Shown here: positions 41,984 to 47,120 of the stretch, piece by piece
How the letters are laid out: every line of letters starts with the position of its first letter
Numbering within the stretch: position 1 is the first letter of the stretch
NCBI GenBank assembly: GCA_021784595.1
Contig: JAJYHT010000095.1
Coordinates: forward strand, 1-47,120
Reading direction: 5' to 3'
Origin: Bacillota bacterium
Lineage (GTDB): Bacteria > Bacillota > Sulfobacillia > Sulfobacillales > Sulfobacillaceae
Length of the DNA stretch: 47,120 nucleotides
Translations under genes and position numbers: made by a program
Notes under the pieces: generated by a model
Seen by the model: the letters and a program-made list of their open reading frames with translations, nothing else
Databases searched by the model: none
Told to the model about the DNA's origin: nothing

Positions 41984-42742
41984 TTGGGGTGGACCAGCAT
42001 TAAAAAATCTCATTTGACCCTGTTGCATCTTTATCCAGACCATATGAACCTCTATGGCGATCGTGGCAATGTGATTGCGTTGGTGCATCGGGCTGGCCGC
42101 CGTGGCATTGATGTCGAGGTGGTTGCGGGGGAACTCGGCAAGCCCATTGGGTGGCAACACGTCGACATGGTTTTCATGGGTGGGGGAGAGGACTCGCACC
42201 AATCGCGTATAGCGGAAGATTTTCTGTTAAGAGCCCCAGAATTAACCCGCCGACTCGATGACGGTATACCAATGCTAGCCATTTGTGGGGCGTATCAGCT
42301 ATTGGGCCACTATTATCGCACCGTGGATGGTCAAAAACTACCGGGAATTGGCTACTTGGACGTGACCACTGAACCCGGACGACCCCGTGCCATTGGGGAT
42401 GTGGTGTGCGAAACCACACTGCCGATTGTGCCCGCCACGCTGGTGGGTTTTGAAAACCACGGCGGGCGTACGTTTTTAGGAAGTGGGGCCACGCCTTTGG
42501 CCACAATATACCGGGGACAGGGCAATAACGGGCAGGATCACACTGAAGGCGCAATGAAGCTGCACACTATTGGCACGTATTTGCATGGCTCGCTATTGCC
42601 GAAGAACCCCCATTTGACGGATCTCTTGCTATCGTGGGCAGTGGACCCTAGCGGGTCGCTGATGGATCTAGCGCCAATGGACATGTCTTTGGAGATGAAA
42701 GCACATGAACTAATTGTGGCACGTGGTGAAAAGGTTCGATAA
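41984..42742 (+). CDS. gatD: Lipid II isoglutaminyl synthase, glutaminase subunit (GatD-like)
   Basis: The 252-residue class I glutamine amidotransferase begins at a TTG (weak AGG upstream). LHLYPDHMNLYGDRGNVIALVHRAGRRG is the GatD family signature. The nucleophile Cys lies in LAICGAYQLLGHYY (about residue 101), and the His is in GTYLHGSLLPKNP. With MurT it amidates the D-Glu of peptidoglycan lipid II. murT is not next to it here, which is unusual; the two are normally adjacent. A cobyric-acid-synthase-like role was considered because cobD is near, but the N-terminal motif points to GatD. Confidence 0.82.
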   Translation: MGWTSIKKSHLTLLHLYPDHMNLYGDRGNVIALVHRAGRRGIDVEVVAGELGKPIGWQHVDMVFMGGGEDSHQSRIAEDFLLRAPELTRRLDDGIPMLAICGAYQLLGHYYRTVDGQKLPGIGYLDVTTEPGRPRAIGDVVCETTLPIVPATLVGFENHGGRTFLGSGATPLATIYRGQGNNGQDHTEGAMKLHTIGTYLHGSLLPKNPHLTDLLLSWAVDPSGSLMDLAPMDMSLEMKAHELIVARGEKVR

Positions 42743-42750
42743 AATGGTGA

Positions 42751-42756
42751 TATAAT
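42751..42756 (+). promoter_or_regulatory. -10 element upstream of tatA
   Basis: TATAAT lies about 45 bases ahead of the tatA start and just after the gatD stop. No clear -35 is seen. Confidence 0.4.
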
Positions 42757-42800
42757 GATGGTCAAGAACGTCACGGTCTAAGGGGAAAGGAGTGGTACCC

Positions 42801-43019
42801 ATGGGAGATTTACTTTCGCCGATGCACATTGTTCTCTTGCTTATCGTCGCATTGTTGATTTTTGGACCAAAGCGCCTTCCAGAAATCGGTTCGGGTTTAG
42901 GCAAGAGCATACGTGAGTTTAAGGAATCCATGAATCACGTAACATCAACCCAAAAAGACGCGGCTCCTGCGGATTATCCGGTTCAGGCCGTGGTGAAAGA
43001 CGACAACCAACCGCAATAG
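42801..43019 (+). CDS. tatA: Sec-independent translocase protein TatA
   Basis: The 72-residue protein starts at ATG 42801, eight bases after AAAGGAG; a GTG three codons earlier overlaps that site. One membrane helix (HIVLLLIVALLIFG) is followed by the GPKRLPEIGSGLGKSIREFK hinge and amphipathic helix, then an acidic tail. TatA oligomers form the passage for folded proteins. tatC is not adjacent here. Confidence 0.9.
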   Translation: MGDLLSPMHIVLLLIVALLIFGPKRLPEIGSGLGKSIREFKESMNHVTSTQKDAAPADYPVQAVVKDDNQPQ

Positions 43020-43100
43020 AGCTAGATATCGGTTATGAGGAAGACTTTTTTGCCCTCGGGGCGAGAGGTCTTTCTGCCTATAGAGAGGTTTGTGCTAAAT

Positions 43101-44039
43101 ATGCGGGTAACAGATTTTATCGGCAATACGCCTTTAGTGCGGCTCCAGCATTTATCCACGCGATATACGGCCGAAGTCTACGCCAAACTCGAATTTTTTA
43201 ATCCGGGGGGTTCGATAAAGGATCGTACCGCATGGTCCTTGGTCCAGGATGCCGTAAATCGTGGCCAGATTCATTCTGATACGGTTCTCATCGAGGCCAC
43301 ATCAGGGAACACGGGGATTGCGCTGGCGATGGTGGCAGCTGTGATGAGGTTGAAACTGGTGGTCTTTATGCCCGAAGGGCAAAGCATTGAACGCAAGCAG
43401 TTGTTTTGGGCTTATGGTGCAACCATCATTGAAACACCCCAAGCCGAGCGTACGCAAGGGGCGATTGACCGGGCTAAAGATCTTGAGCAGCGGATGCCGC
43501 ATGGATTGATGCTACGCCAACATGAAAATCCTGCTAATCCCCGAATTCATCAAGAGACGACCGGCCCGGAAATCTGGCAAGAAACCCAAGGATTTGTGAC
43601 GGCCTTTGTAGCCGGGGTGGGGACCGGAGGAACGGTGACGGGCGTCGGCCAATACTTAAAGGAGCAAAATCCTAGCATTCGCATTGTTGCGGTGGAGCCT
43701 GCCAGGTCTGCGGTATTGTCTGGGAAACCGCCGGGTTCGCATAAAATTCAAGGAATAGGACCCGGGTTTGTTCCTAAAGTGTTGGATCGCTCTGTTATTG
43801 ACGATGTGGTGGCGGTACCGGATGAAGGCGCCTTGGAAATGATACAGCTCATTCCACGACAGGAAGGTATTTTGGTAGGTTTGTCATCAGCAGCAGCCTA
43901 TTGGGCCACGGAGAGTTTACTGCAACAAGGTCTGCGCGGCACGATTGTCATGATGTTTCCAGACTCAGGGGAACGCTATCTCTCTACGGGCATTTACACC
44001 CCAACAGATTCTGAATGGGTCAGTTCTTATTTGAAATAG
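43101..44039 (+). CDS. cysK: Cysteine synthase (O-acetylserine sulfhydrylase)
   Basis: The protein has 312 residues from ATG 43101, where the family N-terminus DFIGNTPLVRL fits; earlier in-frame starts have no good ribosome binding site. The PLP lysine is in NPGGSIKDRTAW, followed by EATSGNTGIALAMVAA, the PLP-phosphate loop GVGTGGTVTGVGQYLK and GIGPGFVP. It makes cysteine from O-acetylserine and sulfide. The gene ends 14 bases before the -35 box of the tRNA-Sec promoter. Confidence 0.92.
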   Translation: MRVTDFIGNTPLVRLQHLSTRYTAEVYAKLEFFNPGGSIKDRTAWSLVQDAVNRGQIHSDTVLIEATSGNTGIALAMVAAVMRLKLVVFMPEGQSIERKQLFWAYGATIIETPQAERTQGAIDRAKDLEQRMPHGLMLRQHENPANPRIHQETTGPEIWQETQGFVTAFVAGVGTGGTVTGVGQYLKEQNPSIRIVAVEPARSAVLSGKPPGSHKIQGIGPGFVPKVLDRSVIDDVVAVPDEGALEMIQLIPRQEGILVGLSSAAAYWATESLLQQGLRGTIVMMFPDSGERYLSTGIYTPTDSEWVSSYLK

Positions 44040-44052
44040 TAGTCAACACCTT

Positions 44053-44081
44053 TTGACAGCGAATCCGAATCTGGGTATGAT
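44053..44081 (+). promoter_or_regulatory. Promoter of the tRNA-Sec gene
   Basis: A perfect TTGACA (44053-44058) is 17 bases from TATGAT (44076-44081). The predicted start is about six bases before the tRNA 5' end. This is the strongest promoter I see in the window. Confidence 0.85.
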
Positions 44082-44093
44082 GGTAACTGGCTT

Positions 44094-44189
44094 GGGGGTA
44101 GGTGGAGGCCTGGTGCCTTCCTTGGACTTCAAATCCAATGGTCGGCCTCAGAGGTCGACGGTGGGTTCGATTCCCACATATCCCCGCCA
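44094..44189 (+). tRNA. selC: tRNA-Sec (anticodon TCA)
   Basis: The 96-base gene includes an encoded CCA (44187-44189). The anticodon stem TTGGA/TCCAA encloses the loop CTTCAAA, giving anticodon TCA (44129-44131), which reads UGA. The core GGACTTCAAATCC is the same as in E. coli tRNA-Sec. The acceptor GGGGGUA pairs with UAUCCCC (with one G-U) and can extend toward eight pairs. The long variable arm is CGGCCT-CAG-AGGTCG. The T arm is GTGGG/CCCAC around TTCGATT. The discriminator is G. Length, long variable arm and anticodon together fit selenocysteine tRNA; a tRNA-Ser would not have TCA. selC genes are common integration sites for islands, and the sequence downstream is indeed degenerate. Confidence 0.95.
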
Positions 44190-44596
44190 TCCCTTACGTA
44201 GCAAGGATATCCGGGTTTTTGTTGTCGGTGCAAGCTCGCCAAAAACGCCCGCCCACAGCCAGCGGGCCGCAGAATGGGCCGCAGGAAGCCGCGGGACACT
44301 ATGGGCCGCAATCGCACGATACCGGACGGAGCAAAAAGAGCAAAAAAGACCGTCCCGGAACCATGCCGGAACGGACGGGAAGACGACCACAAAGAGACGA
44401 CAGGGAAAGACAAGGATGAGACCACGGGCCGCAGGGATGGGCCGCAGGTGCAGGATGGGCTATCCATCCGATAGAGGGAAGAAGAATTCTCTGGCCACCG
44501 TCGGGGGATGCCGTCTTGTGAACAACAAACCCCCGTCATACATAAAAAACTAAAAAAATTTTTTCACAGCGGAGTCACACCGGAAGCACGATATGC
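44190..44596 (+). other. Non-coding zone downstream of tRNA-Sec with short repeats
   Basis: Five copies of GGGCCGCA(G) occur at 44264, 44276, 44303, 44426 and 44439. A composite hairpin (CCGTCC-CCGG / CCGG-GGACGG) stands at 44350-44378. Open frames running through here also run through the tRNA and are not genes. No integrase gene and no repeat of the tRNA 3' end are seen. Confidence 0.5.
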
Positions 44597-44827
44597 TACA
44601 ATTTAGCGAGCTTCATTTCCTGGTATTCTTTTTTTCGAGACTGTGCTTTTTCACCTGATGTTCTCCCTGTAAACCGCTTTCGCTGGATAGAGCCCGCGAA
44701 ATGTCGACTCAGCTTCCCGGCGCCACCGCCGCACGGCACAGCAGGGGAATGCCTAACGTCTCGCGCTAGCTATACCCAAAGCGCCAAAAGAGCCAATGCA
44801 CGGCCTGCCCATGGGAGGCCTTTTTTG
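44594..44827 (+). ncRNA. Candidate small RNA between a promoter and a terminator
   Basis: An extended -10 (TGCTACAAT, 44594-44602) with GTCACA 17 bases upstream is followed by about 190 bases with no open frame. It ends in a strong terminator, GGCCTGCCC-AT-GGGAGGCC and TTTTTT (44802-44826). TTCTCCCTGT near the 5' side can pair with ACAGCAGGGGAA near the 3' side, giving a long rod-like fold, as in 6S RNA. I cannot match it to a known family with confidence. It could also be a leader of the HTH gene that follows. Confidence 0.4.
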
Positions 44828-44873
44828 TGCTGTTTATAGGTTGTACTGACATACGAAAGGAGGTGACCCCCCT

Positions 44874-45068
44874 ATGGGGAGACGCGGACGACCGATTGAT
44901 CCCGACCAGCGATACCTTTCCCCGCGGCAAACGGCACGGGTGCTCGGCGTATCGGAAGCACTCGTGTATGGAGAAATTCATGCGGGACAAATTCCGCACC
45001 GCACGCTCGGCGGGCGCATCTTGATCCCGATCGAGTGGATCCAGAATTTTTCGGGCCAATCAAGCTAA
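44874..45068 (+). CDS. Excisionase-like helix-turn-helix protein
   Basis: The 64-residue protein starts at ATG 44874, behind a perfect AAAGGAGGTGA. YLSPRQTARVLGVSEALVYGEI is the HTH of the MerR/excisionase (HTH_17) family. HRTLGGRILIPIEWIQNF is the typical wing that ends such DNA-binding domains. These small proteins act as excision factors or repressors on integrated elements and plasmids. Next to a tRNA gene this fits an island. No recombinase gene is visible in the window. Confidence 0.75.
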   Translation: MGRRGRPIDPDQRYLSPRQTARVLGVSEALVYGEIHAGQIPHRTLGGRILIPIEWIQNFSGQSS

Positions 45069-45172
45069 AACGATAATACCGCAAAAGCGGGGACTTTCCC
45101 CCACGAGTTGATTTTCGTCTTCTTCCTCCTCTTTTATTTCCCCGCTCTTGATCAAACAAGGGGGACGCATCT

Positions 45173-45694
45173 ATGGCACCACAGGTTGATACTGCGTTGC
45201 CATCACGCCCGTTTATCGTCGACGGTATGACGTTTGTCCTGCTGGCCATCATTCTCGCCTCAGTGAAATTCTTCCTGGCACCGCGTTTGCCAGTTGCATC
45301 GCCGGCGCGATCCCTTTGGACAGAGGGCCACGAAGGCATTCGGTATTTATGATCGGATAGGGTACTCTTATGGTTTGCCAGCATGATGGCCCTCACCAAC
45401 CTCGGCCTAACCGGAGCCTTAGCGATGGTCGTGTACCTCATCCAGCATGATTTTCATCTACATTCCGCCCCTGGAGGATTCATATTTGCGGGTGCGGCGT
45501 TGATCAGTATGCTGGGTAGTTTAATGACTGCACAGGCCGTAAAATGGTTGGGAACCGTTTGAGCTTTAGTAGGGGCCCTCAGTCTATTGGGCATTGGTAT
45601 GCTGGGAATGGCCACCCCCGTGCTCTGGTGTTTCTTTGCCGGATATGCCATGACACTGTTCAGTGCGTCTCTCATGAACTCTCCCACCACCTAA
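45173..45694 (+). pseudogene. MFS transporter fragment with two in-frame TGA codons
   Basis: One frame from ATG 45173 reads through TGA 45350-45352 and TGA 45560-45562 to TAA 45692-45694. EGHEGIRYL-stop-SDRVLLWFASMMALTNLGLT and MLGSLMTAQAVKWLG look like the middle spans of a DHA3-type MFS exporter. Both TGA codons are plausible former Trp codons (TGG). The first spans and the C-terminus are missing, and the frame ends at the edge of the tnpB element. It is a decayed fragment, not a selenoprotein: the positions are not cysteine sites and no SECIS-like hairpin follows. Confidence 0.7.
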
Positions 45695-46240
45695 CCACCA
45701 GTACTCGCTGTACAGCTCGCCTGACGGGTTGAGGTGGGGGTTTCCGGGATCGCTCCCGAAAGTTCCTGGTTCTGCGACCATTGCGCGGGAGCCTCTGTCG
45801 TCCCGTGTTTTATTGGATCATCCCCAGGCGTGACTTCGGACCGTTCCGGCCCTAGTTTCCGAAAAATTCCTGTGGCTTTGTGAGGCTTAGTCAGCGGATC
45901 TCCGGAAAGAAGTTTGGCGATCCCCCGCTTCGCGATCACGACAGCCGCATTGTGGTCCGAAAGCGACGGTAGTAGCGATCTTCTTGCACTTTCGCATTGT
46001 AGATGACCCGTTGGCACCCGATCCACTGGAGCAAGATCTGGGCCTGCGCGGGGCTCGGATAGAGACGAAACTTGTACCGGTTCAGCATGACGAAATTGTC
46101 CTACGAACAGACGTTCTATTGCTAGCATACCATACTCCTCCTCTTTTGAGGACGAGGGATACGGCCATCGACCCTCTCGGTGCGTCCTATCGGACGCACC
46201 CGCTGGACCCCCTCCCGGCTTCGCCGGGGAAGGGGCTGTG
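45691..46240 (-). mobile_element. Internally deleted IS200/IS605-type element (tnpB relic)
   Basis: On the minus strand a TnpB start, MLNRYKFRLYPSPAQAQILL then QWIGCQRVIYNAKVQEDRYY, runs from 46088. After a frame change it is joined to the TnpB C-terminal DHNAAVVIAKRGIAKLL and a tail to 45691. The catalytic middle is deleted. At the left end (46179-46236) two hairpins occur: a perfect 9-bp stem GGTGCGTCC/GGACGCACC with a TATC loop, and a CCCC..CCCGGC-TTCG-CCGGGG..GGGG stem, as found at IS200/IS605 ends. It is a non-autonomous relic. It separates the MFS fragment from the hicB fragment. Confidence 0.72.
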
Positions 46241-46365
46241 CGAAAATGCATGATAGCGTCTTCGGCCGTATCTCCTGTAGCAAGACACTGTACGGCATCA
46301 GAGTACGCTAAAAACTCATGAGAATCCGGCGATTGCTCCACTATAATGGTCAAGGGAAAATTCAT
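46236..46365 (-). pseudogene. hicB: hicB antitoxin gene, 5' fragment
   Basis: From ATG 46365, behind GAGGAGG, the frame reads MNFPLTIIVEQSPDSHEFLA, then YSDAVQCLATGDTAEDAIMHF. This is the HicB N-terminal pattern (GDTxEEA). It then runs into the terminal hairpin of the tnpB element, so the C-terminal DNA-binding part is lost. No hicA is visible. A TATAAT -10 box stands at 46390-46395 on the minus strand. Confidence 0.65.
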
Positions 46366-46390
46366 CGTCTAATCCTCCTCTGCGGTCGTA

Positions 46391-47120
46391 TTATATCCAA
46401 TTATCCGGTGTTTGGTATAGAAAAATTTGGGATAGTTTAGCGTAGACCGTAGTGCTTTGGGCGGCCCATTGGCGAACCGTGGCTAAATCCACAAAAGATT
46501 GCTGACGGGCATCACACCAGACGGTCTCGGTCAGAGAAAGAATCCACACGGAGACCCCAGAAAAGAGCAGGCCTGACCGTAGCGGAATCGGCGCGAGCAA
46601 AGCAGGCCAATCGACGGCTCCGCGTTCAGGATAGAGAACAGCGACGGGGGCATTCGTGCAAAACCTAAGGGGGTGCGGTGGCCGTCTAGGGTATACGGGC
46701 GGTGATCCAGCACATCGTCGGCATCACCGACGAGAGTCAGGCTCCACGCATCGCCACAAGCACCAACCGGAATCGGCGTGCTCTGTTGGATATCCTGCGT
46801 CGTGAATCACGGGGAGGAATCCGCGCGAACAGCGACATAGCCGTTGTCATCGTCATCAACCAAAGACGGCTGGCCTGGGTAATCACGGCTCCTAGCTCTT
46901 GGAGATCGCAGTCTGTGAAGGCGATATCTTTCGCAATCGACCGCATAGTAGCCCCATCTAACACTATGAACCTTGGTAATCCCTTTTTTGACACATCGGG
47001 CGACGGGCCTTCGGGGCGTGCGAAGCGTGAAGCATATGGTGGCGCACAGTCGTAGCCACGGTCGGCATAGACAACAGGGACAAAATCAGGACTTCTTGTA
47101 AAGGTGAGACGAGTAGCGCG
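46391..47120 (-). pseudogene. Frameshifted unknown gene at the right edge
   Basis: Protein-like sequence runs along the minus strand but changes frame. From the edge it reads VVYADRGYDCAPPYASRFA and VSKKGLPRFIVLDGATMRSI. It then shifts to DDDDNGYVAVRADSSP-stop-FTTQDIQQ and GDADDVLDHRPYTLDGHRTP, and shifts again to VAVLYPERGAVDWPALLAPI and VCDARQ-type sequence, ending at TAA 46391-46393. I do not recognise the family. At least two frameshifts and one TGA indicate decay. The gene continues outside the window. Confidence 0.45.

Noticed and set aside
44264-44447. CRISPR-like array
   Set aside because: The repeat unit is only 8-9 bases and the spacing is irregular; no cas genes are nearby.
44053-44553. 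Open frames across 44053-44553 on both strands
   Set aside because: They run through the tRNA-Sec gene and its promoter; the minus-strand frame is the familiar artefact (MWESNP) of a tRNA T arm.
45173-47120. UGA recoding in the island: two TGA in the MFS fragment and one in the edge gene
   Set aside because: The TGA codons fall at plausible Trp positions, no SECIS-like hairpin follows, and the genes are also truncated or frameshifted, so decay by TGG to TGA changes explains them better.

Overview
The window looks like a chromosomal segment of an acidophilic Gram-positive bacterium of the Sulfobacillus type. This is an inference from several signs: strong AGGAGG ribosome binding sites, Firmicutes leader RNAs (an S-box and a T-box), lipoprotein-anchored redox proteins, a transaldolase/phosphoglucose isomerase fusion and an OpcA gene. 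No 16S rRNA or other direct taxonomic marker is present. Most genes are ordinary and tightly packed. Two zones are decayed: 17.6-19.2 kb, and 44.2 kb to the right edge.

Left part (1-20 kb). Two CuA-like cupredoxin lipoprotein genes, one cut by the window edge, face each other across a short block. The block holds a radical-SAM-like protein without its cluster cysteines, a DoxX-like membrane protein, a tiny membrane protein and a stand-alone dihydrolipoamide-dehydrogenase-like flavoprotein. Then come an OsmC-like gene, the motor half of a Tad/Flp pilus locus (ATPase, TadB, TadC), a UbiA prenyltransferase with an O-methyltransferase, metY behind a SAM-I riboswitch, and pfkA. A small gene at 13255-13503 (-) has not been called by ordinary ORF rules. 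It reads as a TusA-family sulfur carrier in which an in-frame TGA occupies the catalytic cysteine position, followed by a SECIS-like hairpin. The structural half of the Tad locus (pilin, TadE, TadE/G-like) lies at 19.3-20.2 kb. A truncated pilin copy, a nucleotidyltransferase remnant and a hisS remnant lie just before it.

Central part (20.3-34.6 kb, minus strand). One long operon-like cluster runs tkt, tal-pgi, gnd, zwf, opcA, pgl, a glycosyltransferase, a HAD phosphatase, a second glycosyltransferase and a GH15 glucoamylase-like gene. It couples the oxidative and non-oxidative pentose phosphate pathway to storage or surface glucan turnover. The tkt frame is broken by one in-frame TAA. A ROK glucokinase gene diverges from the cluster.

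Right part (35-44 kb). proC sits behind a T-box leader, divergent from metX. Then come small acetyltransferase and unknown genes, a cytochrome c lipoprotein, cobD/cbiB, gatD, tatA and cysK. At 44094-44189 lies a tRNA-Sec gene (anticodon TCA, long variable arm, encoded CCA) with a near-consensus promoter. It shows that the genome can decode UGA as selenocysteine and strongly supports the TusA selenoprotein reading 31 kb away. Beyond this tRNA the sequence becomes a degenerate island: a candidate small RNA, an excisionase-like HTH gene, an MFS pseudogene, an internally deleted tnpB element, a truncated hicB and a frameshifted unknown gene.
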